Assembly: GCA_003255065.1 (NCBI GenBank)
Contig: QAOA01008121.1
Span: forward strand, 496,001-560,000
Length of the DNA stretch: 64,000 bases
Reading direction: 5' to 3'
DNA from: Cercis canadensis
Lineage: Eukaryota; Streptophyta; Magnoliopsida; Fabales; Fabaceae
Shown: positions 42,875-57,771 of the stretch, piece by piece
Layout: each line of letters begins with the position of its first letter
Position numbering within the stretch: position 1 is the stretch's first letter
Notes under the pieces: model-generated
Told to the model about the DNA's origin: nothing
Database searches by the model: none
Seen by the model: the letters and a program-made list of their open reading frames with translations, nothing else
Translations under genes and position numbers: made by a program

Positions 42875-43622
42875 TGACAGCAGCACAATCATTAATATAG
42901 AAGCATTAACCTTGGTTGTTTATTTTTAACTATCAAAATTAATTGGTTTCCATATCAATGAATGTGGTGTTGCCACATCAAGGAGGTATCATATATTTTT
43001 TTGGTATGTAATAAACCTCCCGTACAAATAACTAACTAATAAATTTTAAATAGTTTTACTATCGAATTTGTTTCAATTTACTCTTTAGTCATACTTATAA
43101 TTTATAAAAAATAATTTTTACTTAATTTTTTAAATCGTATAATATTAGGTACATGAAAAATGAAGTTATTATTTGAGTTATATATTATATTAGTATTTTT
43201 TTTATATGATATTGTATGAGCATTTTAAACATTAAACAAAAGTAGTTNTGACAGCAGCACAATCATTAATATAGAAGCATTAACCTTAATTGTTTATTTT
43301 TAACTATCAAAATTAATTGGTTTCCATATCAATGAATGTGGTATTGCCACATCAAGGGAGGTATCATATATTTTTTTGATATGTGATAAACCTCCCATAC
43401 AAATAACTAACTAATAAATTTTAAATAGTTTTACTATCGAATTTGTTTCAATTTACTTTTTAGTCATACTTATAATTTATAAAAAATAATTTTTACTTAA
43501 TTTTTTAAATCGTATAATATTATGTACATGAAAAATGAAGTTATTATTTGAGTTATATATTATATTAGCATTTTTTTTATATGATATTGTATGAGCATTT
43601 TAAACATTAAACAAAAGTAGTT
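42875..43622. repeat. About 373-bp direct duplication around an N (assembly join)
   Basis: 42875-43247 and 43249-43622 are near-identical, starting TGACAGCAGCACAATCATTA and ending AAACAAAAGTAGTT, with roughly ten substitutions and one indel, separated only by N 43248. The differences are at the level expected of two haplotypes. A true tandem duplication is less likely because the copies abut the N exactly. Confidence 0.85.
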
Positions 43623-43721
43623 ACTAGCTAACTTGGTTTTAGATTAGTTAGTTACAATATTTTTTTTTTTTTGTAAAAAGAGAGTATTATGTTTGAGGTA
43701 TTTCATTGACAAAATAAATGT

Positions 43722-44658
43722 GTGTTTGGATGAGATATTTGTAAAGTATAATGTATTTGTATAGTGTATTTAAAATATCAATTTTTAATTACTCTGTTTG
43801 TATAATTTTTTAAAGTATTTTTAAAATTTTAATGTAATTTTAGAGTGACTTTTAAAACTCTAATACAGTGTATTTTAAATTCAGTTAAAATAGTGTTTAT
43901 TTGAAATTCATTATTTTTTCCTCATCCGCCGATACCCCTCCTCCTCCCTGGAGCCTCCGAAACACCTATGCGGTTATGGTGTGGATGTGTAGGTGAGCTG
44001 GTTGTGTTTCCTGCTCAATTCTCTTCCATTTCGGGACTCTTATGCGGTTATGCCACCCCTGCCCACTGCCTTCCACGCTGCTTCTCTGTCAAAGTCCTCA
44101 CACTCTCCTCGCAAATCCTTACTTGCACACTCCTCCGCACATCACCTTTCTTCTGCAATACCCGGGACCAGGTTTGATTGAAAGTGGCGGCTATCGGAGA
44201 AACGGCATGGCTTTGGCTTTGATTTCGATTCTGATACCTGGAATTGTTCTTTCAACAATACAAATTCTGTAGGGTTTGTTTTGTTAGAAAACAAGAGATA
44301 AGAAAGGGGTAGTATAGGAAGAGAAACAAGAAGAGGTAGAAGGAATCTTTGCCAGCTCGGAGTTCGTCGTCGGCTTGTATTGTAGCAGAAAAGAAAGAGT
44401 GTGCACTGTAACTGTGAGTGTGCATTGTATTTGTGCATCGGTGTAAATGCCTGTTTGTAAATTTCTAGTATTTCATTATTTTGTATNTTTTGAGGTTCTC
44501 TCTATTTCATTCTTTTATAATAATTAACTATAATTTCTAGTTTTATAGTAGAGTATATCTAAACAAAATATTTTATAAATACATGTATTTAAAATATTAT
44601 ATTTCAATTATATGTATTTGAAATACACAATAATTTGTCAAATACTTTATCCAAATAC
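43722..44658. mobile_element. Non-autonomous element with hAT-like GTGTTTGGAT ends and GC-rich interior
   Basis: The left end GTGTTTGGATGAGATATTTG (43722) matches the inverse of the right end, GTATTTGGATAAAGTATTTG (ending 44658). AT-rich arms continue inward on both sides. Between them lies a GC-richer block (43920-44440) unlike its surroundings, with short frames on both strands and no known domain. One of these, the minus-strand frame 44142-44438, includes a hydrophobic stretch. No transposase and no exact 8-bp target-site duplication were found. An N lies at 44487. Confidence 0.5.
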
Positions 44659-46027
44659 AACCTAAGTCTCTCAAAATGTTTTTTTACATAAAGTTATAAT
44701 TGTGAGTGTTTTGACAATATAACTCCTAGAGCATGGATGACTCACCCCATGTTTGATAAATATGACTTTATTCAAATGTTAGGGTTAGACTATGGTTCAT
44801 GGGTTATCAAAACAAAAAAAATAGTCACTAAAGGTCTGTTTGTTATTATGATAAAAAAAAATGGCAGTTNTTTGTTATTATGATAAAAAAAAAATGGCAG
44901 TTTGTTGTTTAGAAAAATTACATTACAACAGAAAATGTATTTATTAGGGAAAATATTTTTTAAAAATACATAAATTTTCAGGTGTTTCACAATGACACAG
45001 AAATTTCAGAGCTTCAATGGTAATTTTTTTTTTTTTTAAAAGAAGATATAAAATTGTTGAAAGAATATGTGACGCGCTTAATAGGAGAGTGTTTTGTACT
45101 ATCCACTAAGCTTGAACAGGTGTACGTGTGTTTGCCAATTTCGACACAAAGAAATCAACGCAAATGCTTTATATCCTATCTCACCCATTGGATAGAGTAA
45201 AAATGAAAAAAAAATAAATAAAAATTTAGAATAAATTTTTAATTTTAATATCATCATAAATATATTGAGAAAATTAAATTACTCAGCATGACAATTAGAA
45301 TAATTAATTTTTTTTATAAAATATATAAATGAAGTAATGTATAAAATAGATAATGACTTTTTTGACATTATTAAATTTAAATTTTGTTAATAATTTAGGG
45401 ATAAGATTCATAATGAGTGACTTAACTTTTTAAGATATTTATGATAATATTAAAATTAAAAGTTCATTATATTTTAAATTCCCACTAATTTTTATTTTTA
45501 TTTTTATCCTACCCATATAAATGTGATAAGATAGACTATAGAGTCCCCCATGGCATAATTACAATTACAAATAAGCAGCACTTTGGTTGCAATTTTTCCA
45601 CTAGGATACTTGATGAGTTGATGGCCAAGTAGTAAGCACGATTGCAAGTGAGCAAAGAGAGGGAAAGTGACTTCTCCCTCCCTTGCAAACGTGGAAGTCA
45701 TTTTCTCCTAATTCAGTTTTCCTAAAAAATAGTTAATTTTCTTTCCCTCCAACAAAAATATTAATTTTCCGTAAATAAAAAGAATTAAGTTAGCATTTTT
45801 CGTAAAAACAAATAGACTCTATAAAGGTGATATTTTATTTGCTCACAAGTCACACCCATCAATTATAGTTTCTTACCGACTCCGTACTCCCAACAAAGAT
45901 GACAGAAATCTTATTATTAGAGAATTGGATGGAAATGATGGTTAAAGAAGAAATAAATGAAGTTATAGATAGCAAAGATGAGGAAAAAAAAAAAAAGTCA
46001 CTTTGAACGTGGCCCAAAAATAAAATA
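44659..46027. other. AT-rich intergenic DNA upstream of the UMP-kinase fusion
   Basis: No gene seen. An assembly-join duplication is at 44839-44902. From about 46020 the GC content rises into the fusion gene's promoter. Confidence 0.45.
44839..44902. repeat. 31-32-bp direct duplication around an N (assembly join)
   Basis: TTTGTTATTATGATAAAAAA plus the following bases is repeated on both sides of N 44870, differing only by one A in the homopolymer. Confidence 0.75.
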
Positions 46028-46044
46028 ACCCGTCACTGACGGGT
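46028..46044. promoter_or_regulatory. Perfect palindrome ACCCGTCACTGACGGGT in the fusion-gene promoter
   Basis: Two 8-bp arms (ACCCGTCA/TGACGGGT) flank a single C, about 185 bp upstream of the ATG at 46229. CGTCAC recurs further on within CCGTCACAAC and TCGTCACGGC (about 46088-46105). The TGAC/GTCA cores resemble bZIP (TGA-factor) half sites. No binding is shown by sequence alone. Confidence 0.4.
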
Positions 46045-46228
46045 CGAATCCAGGCCCCTATGCACTTCATTAGTCACTTAACGGGACCGTCACAACTCGT
46101 CACGGCAAATAGCAGACCAACTCACGGAACCCAGGCTCCGTCAAGGCTGCCTCTGAGCCTCTCCCAACGTCCGATTCTCTCTCCCTAACGTCGTCGTTCA
46201 CGAACTTTAACCACCGTAACGTCCTTTC

Positions 46229-50103
<3,875 letters not shown>

Positions 50104-51321
50104 CGGTTCATGGAACTGATCTAACTTATTATTAGGTAGACTGGAACCATAGAGTATTGAGTGGGATGCTTACATGCTTACTACCACTAAGGTTCCTCTA
50201 AAAGAAAATACTACAATTGGACAAGTTCAGAGTGCAGGGTGAAGTTGGTGGAAACTGGGTTTTGGGGGCAGCTGAAACATTCACTAATTCCTAATTTATA
50301 GGTATTTAGGCTTTTGTACTTTTAGTGTGTGCGCTTCTTTAAAATAACGCTTTGTATATTATTCCTAGATGAATTATGGTCTCCTTATGATATCAGCAGT
50401 TTCCCTCCTTTGTTATTAAATGCAAACAATGTAATCTGTCTCAAATTCTTTTCAATTTTTTTGCTAGAGCATTGATTCGTACTTCGGTGAAATATTTTAG
50501 GATGATTTTAGTTGAAGAAAAAGGCATGCTATTCCAACGGTTTGAAGAATGAATGTTATAGGGATGGAAAATACATAGCAGATTGAAAAAGTGATATTGT
50601 CCCTTAAATTTCTGAAATTACACATTTTCTAACTGAAATGAGGGCAGTAAAACTTAGGTCTGAAGGTTTGCGATAACCATGGTTTAGAAGTGCCCTTCAT
50701 TGCGTAGATTGTTGCTAGCATGCGGATTGTTCATGATGAACCCTGAAAATGATTATTCGCATGCTTAGCTTTGGAAAGCAATTGAATGCGTATTGGTGCT
50801 TGTATGATGCAATCATCGTATGGCATTATGGTCCCCCCAAAGAGAGAGAGGGAAAAAAAAACTTTAATAGTAATTTCAGAGTTGTATGAAATGTGGACTA
50901 GTTTCATCTTAGCCCCGTCTTACTGAAATTTCGTTCAGCGACTTAGAAGATCACAGACCTAGAGACCTTCCAGATTTTATGAACACTAATTTCATGCACA
51001 AATATGTGCTTGGGCCATTGAATTAACAGATAACTTTTGTCTCATGAAGACGGACTAGTGATGCAAGCGTTAAATGTACATTATACAATTCAACTTAGTA
51101 GACTTATTCTAAGCTCAAGCACAAGATCATCAAATTCTTCCTACATGCAATAAAAGGAATTACACAAAGCTCACAAATTTTACAAAGAACACATAAATTA
51201 ACACAATTTGAGAGTCTCAAGAGCTGGCCACGTCCATAACCAATGTGCAGCAAGATAATGCAACTAGAAATACAACTGGAACTCGAATGACATTGACATT
51301 ATATACCAGGTAATAATACTA
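50104..51321. other. Intergenic region between convergent fusion and LRR-kinase genes
   Basis: 3' ends of both genes. Nothing else seen. Confidence 0.5.
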
Positions 51322-53448
51322 TCATGGTAGCCCATCTTCAGTGGTGGGAAGTGAAGGTGAAAGCGAGTTGCGTGACTCATCATAATCCTCTCCAAGTGGA
51401 GATTGCTCTACCCTGATGTCCTCTATCATCTTGGTAACTTCCGCCATGGTTGGCCTCTTCTCTGGCTGAGGCACCACACAAGCCAACCCCACATGCAGCA
51501 TTGAAACCAGCTCTTCTTCAATGTTCTTGTACCGCAAGAGTTCTTGATCAAACACTTCTGCTGTCCACTCTTCCTTCACAACAGAACGCACCCATTTGGG
51601 AAGATCCACAGCTTGCGATTCCTCTTCTTCAACCCGAGGACGAGTTGGTGAAGGGTACTCTGAGGGAGCTCTCCCGGTCAGAACTTCCAACAATAGGACC
51701 CCAAAACTATAAACATCTGCTTGCTGAGAGAGCCTCTTGACTTCTGCTTGTTCAGGAGCTCTGTACCCTCCCATTCTTGCAATGGCGTGGACAGGGTTCA
51801 ATAACAGTGACAACCCGAAATCAGAGATGCAAGCAACGCCGTTCTTGTCAAGAAGCACGTTGGAAGATTTGATGTTCCCATGAGGTATCTTTGCTGCACT
51901 ATATTCTGCATGAATCCGAGCAAGTCCTCTGGCTGCCCCTAACACCAAGCTAATTCGTGTGGTCCAATCCAATGGAATTCTCCCTGGACCTCGGTTCCCT
52001 AATAGCATCAACAAAATCAACAACCCAGAAGAATTTTTTTTTAAAGAAAATTGAAACTTTAAGTATCAAATGCTATAATGGAACTATTGCTAACCATGGA
52101 GAAGAGAATGCAAGCTTCCATTGGGGAGATAATCATAAACAAGAAGCTTTTCTTCCTTGGCATAGTAAAAGGCTCTGAGTCTGACAATGTTTGGGTGCTT
52201 CAGTTTTCCAATCACATCCATGTACTGCTCAAACTCCTTTCTGGCGCATGGGTTTGCGTCCTTGAGCCTCTTCACAGCCACGGTGCATCCATCATCAAGC
52301 ACCGCCCTATAAACTGTCCCCAAGCTACCTTTCCCCAGCATCTCCGCCGATGCTCGCAGCAAATCTTCGAGCTCAAATTGACTCCTCCTATCGAAAAACA
52401 CAAGCTTACTTCGGTCCGTCTCAGCAGTCCCATCGCTATCTCCACCCCCATTGGCATACACCTTCTTCTCACTTCCATAACTACTGCTTTTCCTCTTTCC
52501 GCTTTCACTACCCACCATGGAATTGGAGCTTCGTCCTCTGGCGCAACAGTGAGCAACAATGAAAGAGGTTACCACCAACAATGCCACACAATTAGCTACC
52601 ACAATGGCTACTATAGCTCCGGGACTTAGCCCTTTTCGCGATTGGGCTTTGGGCTGAGCAATTATGCTTGTTTGTGGCAACGAGCTCGGGTTAGAAGGAA
52701 CCGTCTCGGTTGGTGTTGAGGAAGGTGGATTCTCAGTGAAGGAACAAACCGGCAATGGGTTCGACCCACATAGACCTTCATTCCCCGAGAAGCTTATATC
52801 ACCGAAGTTCTTCAACATTGCATCGGGCACGCGTCCATAGAGCTCGTTGTTGGTCATATTCAGCTCTTTGAGGTTCACCAGAGAAACAGAAAGATCTGGA
52901 ATTTGGCCAGAGAGCGCGTTGTTCTGTAACCGAAGCGTGAGAAGCTGATTCAATTGGGACAATTCCTTGGGAATTGGGCCACCAATGTTGTTGTCGGAGA
53001 GGTCAAGCCTTAGTAGAAGCTTGAGAGACGACATCTCCGGTGGTATCTCGCCGGAGAAGTCATTGCCGGAGAGATAAAGGAGATTGAGATTGGTGCAGTT
53101 GGAGAGTGGCGTAATGGTGCCGTTTAAACGGTTATCGTGGAGGTCAAGGAGGCGAAGGTGGGTGAGTGATGAGAGAGAATCAATGGGACCTCGGAGATTG
53201 AGGGAAGGGAGAGATAGGGCGGTGATTCTGCCATTGGAGGAGCATTGAACGCCGCGCCAGGTGGCGGTGCAGGCATCAGAGCCTGTCCAGTTAGAGGTGA
53301 GGTAGCCATGAGCGTCTGTTTGGAGCTGAAATTGGATGAGGGCATATGTGTCATTCTGGTGATGGTGAAGACACAGAGACAGTGTGAATGTGAGGAAGAA
53401 GAAGGCTAAGGCCAAGACCACGTTTGTGGAATAAGGCTTATTCATCAT
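51322..53448 (-). CDS. LRR receptor-like kinase, PXC1 type (class III, atypical kinase)
   Basis: A plasma-membrane receptor-like protein; Arabidopsis PXC1 (At2g36570) acts in secondary-wall formation in xylem fibres. Two exons, 53448-52095 and 51998-51322, give 676 residues. Signal peptide at about 1-28; LRR N-terminal cap with [16 protein letters not shown] (54-69); about five LRRs (75-225); a Pro/Ser/Thr-rich stretch; transmembrane segment about 276-300; then the kinase domain with [11 protein letters not shown] (372-382) and VAVKRL (Lys393). The catalytic loop reads HGNIKSSN (491-498) instead of HRDxKxxN, so the catalytic Asp is missing, while DFGLS (511-515) is kept. That makes it a probable pseudokinase, normal for LRR-III members. 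The intron falls in the usual place after the LHxLLHG motif (phase 1). A second Met follows the first directly. Confidence 0.94.
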
Positions 53449-55620
53449 GGTTCTGGGCTCAGGCGGGAAGAGGAAGCAATGCTAGTGTTTTAAAATTAAA
53501 TAAAACAAGGGAAAGGCCAAGGAGATTTCTCATACTCATAAGTCATACCCACTCTCTCTCTCTCTATCTCTATCCCTCTCTTCCTTTTCTACATCAGCAT
53601 GTTGAAAGAGTGAAAATCAAAGACAAAATAGAAGAATCTTCATTGCCATTGAGAGACAAAGTGAGGGAGAGTGAGAGGATGTGGCATGATTAGAGAGAGT
53701 GTGCTTTGTGTGAGCATTACTCCTATTATTATATGTTGTGGTAATTAGGACAGAGGGAATATGATATGATGATTAAAGGAGGCAGCTGTTTATGGGATTT
53801 GGAAGATGGATAGTTGTGTGAATGATTGCTGTTGTCCACTCCTCAGATAAATAGAATGAGTAACGAGATTTCACTTTTTCTTTTGCTTGGCCTATTATGC
53901 ACCAGGGGGAAAAGAGAAAAGTGTTGTGCTTCTTGATCCCAGTGCTGTGCTCTGCTCCTATAAGTGTATTCAAAAAAATTACTCCAATTCTCACCTACTC
54001 ATTGGAGCAGTGTAGATTTGTAGACTAGTAACAGAATGAAATAAACAGGTAAAGATTAAAAATAGCATGACATGGAAAATGGACAAAAGGTTAGAAAACT
54101 TTCTTTGCTTACTGATATTTAATAAGCCACATGTTCTCTACTTTGCTGACTTTTTTGTTATTTAATATGCAAAATACTCAAGTTTTGCGGCATTATTGGG
54201 GTGGAGAGTGCTGATATTTGATAGGCTGTAACCAATTTGAAGGCGGAGGCCCTCTTGTGTCCCAATGGAGATTTGAAAGGATATGTAAGTTTTCTTGAAA
54301 GGAAGGCTATTTCTCTGTTCTCTACGACATTCCTACGTGTCTTCTCTCCTAATTTTGTAGTGAGATCTCAAACCATATCTAATTTGATATTTACACTGAA
54401 ATAATCAATTAGCCAAAAGCATGCGCAATAGTAAACCTAAATTATTAGGCAAGTTTTTTTGTCTGTATATAAACACCAGAAGAGGCATCAAGGATAGCGC
54501 AAACGCAATATTCTACAACAATGGAAGTCTTACTGAAGATAATTTTACTGCAATGTCTTTCGCAGTTTTGCTATCTCTAGAATGTGCATTGTGTGTCTAA
54601 GAATAGAGTGCTTACTTGTTACTTATAGTCAAATTATTGAGTATCTCTGCTAGACATGTGCTTGCAATGATGCATCTCATAAGGTTTTATTAAAGAACAT
54701 TTCGACTCTGGTTCTTGCCCCTCTAATAAAGGTCAAATTTTTGTGTCATTATGGAAGTGAAAAAGGGGTTGACAATCATCTAAGAACAATCCATCGCAAA
54801 TAATTGTCAGTGATTTACCTGCTCTTGTTTTATCTTCCTTTTCCTACTCACTCGAGAGGTTAATAATATCGTTTTCCATTCTCAAAAGACTTAATTTCTT
54901 CAAAAATTAGGGCATGCAGGGCCAATTCTTAAGACAAAAAATCCACACGTAGCCAGCTATTTCCTTTTTTACAAGTGAAGATATTAAAAGAAATCTAAAT
55001 AAAGTGAATTTTTGGATAAGAAATTGTAAATTCAAATTGGGTGGATGCAACATTTTAATGGGTACGGCTCTGCTTATTATCTTTCTCTGTAGGTTATGGA
55101 TTCTTGACTAGTTTTTGAGGTCTTTGGATGGGCAAAGAAACATTTGAAATTCAATGGTCCACAATTAAAAAAAAACATAAATAAAACCAAAAATCCTTTA
55201 TTATATCTTTGGTGGGCAAAGAAACCCCTTTTGAATTCAGGTCCAACTTGTGTGTTTGAGATGTGGACCACTGAGGTATTGACTGTGCATTTGCAATTTA
55301 TTTGTGCAACTTTCACAGATCGTATATTTAACCGAATGAACACGGTTTATTCTATTGGACAACCTTTTGAGGCTTTCACATAAAGAGGTGCTTCATTATT
55401 TGATTTGCCTGCTTCTGCTTTCTCTTTTTCATGTCGTGGAAGAAAGAAGGTCCTCCACTTTAAGTCATAGGGAAGCAAAGTTTTTCTCCCACCAACCCTA
55501 AAAGTGATTGAATCAATAATAAACAATTAAACATGCAAATGCAAGGCACATAACTCAAATTTCAAACTGAAATGTCATGACAAAACCAGTATACAACTTG
55601 TCCTATCTCGGTCGGTCAGA
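53449..55620. other. Upstream region of the LRR-kinase gene
   Basis: The 5' leader includes a CT-rich microsatellite near 53550-53580. The rest is non-coding with no named element. Confidence 0.45.
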
Positions 55621-56030
55621 ACACTGGAAATGTTGTCAAACACAAAAAAAACGTAAATTAATATTCGAAACTGTCAATATGGTACAACGAGCCACAATAC
55701 GGAAGTCTTTTTATTTTTTATTTGGGGATTCTATGATACTATATGAGTATGTTATACTACACTGACATGTCAAACATACGTAATTTTAATATTGTCAAAC
55801 ACAAAAAAAAACACTGGAAATGTTGTCAAACACAAAAAAAATGTAAATTAATATTCGAAACTGTCAATATGGTACAACGAGNCAAAAAAAACGTAAATTA
55901 ATATTCGAAACTGTCAATATGGTACAACGAGCCACAATACGGAAGTCTTTTTGTTTTTTATTTGGGGATTCTATGATACTATATGAGTATATTATACTAC
56001 ACTGACATGTCAAACATACGTAATTTTAAT
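55621..56030. repeat. Tandem repeat with 190-bp period, two copies, second interrupted by an N
   Basis: The unit beginning ACACTGGAAATGTTGTCAAA starts at 55621 and again at 55811. The second copy runs to 55881, an N follows (55882), and 55883-55931 repeats 55833-55881 before continuing through the rest of the unit to about 56030. Merging that 49-bp overlap gives two complete units. So the tandem repeat is real, but the third partial copy is an assembly artefact. Confidence 0.75.
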
Positions 56031-56227
56031 ATTTTATTGAATATAAATATAATTTATTTTATTTTCTCAAATAAATTTAAAAACAATTAATTTGTACACA
56101 TGTCATTCCCATATTGGCTAATCTCACATAGTATGACATACTACATAAATATGAAAAGTATATAAGAAACCTCATTTTATTTTATTTTATTTTCATTTGA
56201 TTCTTCAAAGAAAGTATCTGGTTACTT

Positions 56228-56712
56228 AGGGTTTGTTTGAGAGTTACTTTAGAAGAAAAAGGAAATGAGAGAGGAGAAATAAAACTTTTATCTCCATTGT
56301 TTAGAAGATTTATCTTAAAAAATGAGAGGAGACCAGTGGGTAAGATGCAACCCCCACACTCTTTTTTTGATTCATTTTTGTGTTCCTTCAAATTAAGGGA
56401 TTTGGAGAGGAAATATGTTAAAATTACTATTATACCTCTTTATTTTTTTTTAAATTCTTCACCCCTTTATTAAGAAATAAGTGTATTATATTATTTAATT
56501 TTATATTAAATATGTCTATTTTAATAATAAAAGGTAAACTAATAAAAATATTTTACAATAATTTTTTTTTTATCTTATTTTGCTCATTTTAATCATCCAA
56601 ATAAAAAAGAGAAAAATCTCTCCCTTTTCTTTTCCTTCCTTTCTCTCTCTTTCCTCTCCTCTCATTTCCTTTCCTTTCTTTTCCCCTCACTTCAAACTCC
56701 CAAACATACCCT
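56228..56712. mobile_element. MITE-like element with inverted ends
   Basis: The left end AGGGTTTGTTTGAGAGTTAC (56228) and the inverse of the right end, AGGGTATGTTTGGGAGTTTG (ending 56712), match well. Both are followed inward by purine-rich GGAAATGAGAGGAG-like sequence. There is no coding frame. Ends of the (G)GTTTG type suggest a hAT-related MITE; no exact target-site duplication was found. Confidence 0.5.
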
Positions 56713-57703
56713 TGAGAGCTAAATTCCTCATCTCTTAGAAGAAAACTAGAACATGCCTTGAAGTAGATCAATGGATATGATTTAAGTACTATAACTAGTT
56801 AGTTTCACATTATACTTGTGTGTAATATCTGAGTTTTCAAAGTTCAGTGAGTCGTAAAGTTTCAATGAGGCCTGTTATGTGTGTACGTATATAGTGGTTT
56901 GCAGTTAAATGGGTGCAAATAGCTTAAAAATAGATGAATTATAACTTGTGATGGTCTTTTACCCTTTTTCCTGTGCTTTTATATCTTTGGGGTAAACACA
57001 TGATGTTTGGCAAATATAATAGAAATGTGGGTAATGCCACATGGGTGGGGCAATAGATGGTACACATCTCAATTCTGAATTCTCAGCCTTCCTCTCTCCA
57101 CCAGAATGGTAATGCATGCTGTCTCGAAAAGTGAAGGAATTATTTCAGCTTTTTTTTTTTTAAGTGTTAGTTGTTACATTACAATGGCACTCTGCTTTTT
57201 ACCAAGAAACATGCAAAAGGCAAAGGGATAAGCAAAAGAAGAATAAAGACCCATAGATTGAAGGCGAGATTGGCGTTCCATATCTTATCTCTGCCAGTCA
57301 CTCAATGAAAGCAGCAAGAGATGGAAAAAGCACAGCCGTACTGCTATTGGGAATCAAAATCTTCTTTCTTTTGTTCTTTTTTCCCTTTTAGTTTGTTTGA
57401 TCTTTGGAAAATGGAGCAAAGAACAGAGTTTAAGTTTAAGATTTCTGCTTAGATAAAAGCCAAAGCTGAGCGTTTTAGTCTCCAAATTGTCTATTTGGCT
57501 TCATATTTGCAGTGTTACTGCAACTTTAGATGATCCAACAGAAGAGCTTCATGTCCAGACAAAGAAAGACTCTGGAAATAGAGACAAAAAAACAATGTCA
57601 GATTACAAAAGCTATTATTAATTTTGTTTTGACATGCACTTGCTGCTACTTAACATCCTTCATCCTTGGCTGTGTTGTGGAATAGAACAAAGACGGAAAA
57701 CCA
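56713..57703. other. Gene-free intergenic DNA
   Basis: No gene, RNA or repeat recognised. Confidence 0.4.
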
Positions 57704-57771
57704 GGACTGGAAATAACAAGCATTATGGTTTAAGAGAGGACTGGAAATAACAAGCATTATGATTTAAGAGA
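57704..57771. repeat. Tandem duplication of a 34-bp unit
   Basis: The unit beginning GGACTGGAAATAACAAGCAT occurs at 57704-57737 and 57738-57771 with a single difference (G to A), indicating a recent event. Confidence 0.88.
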
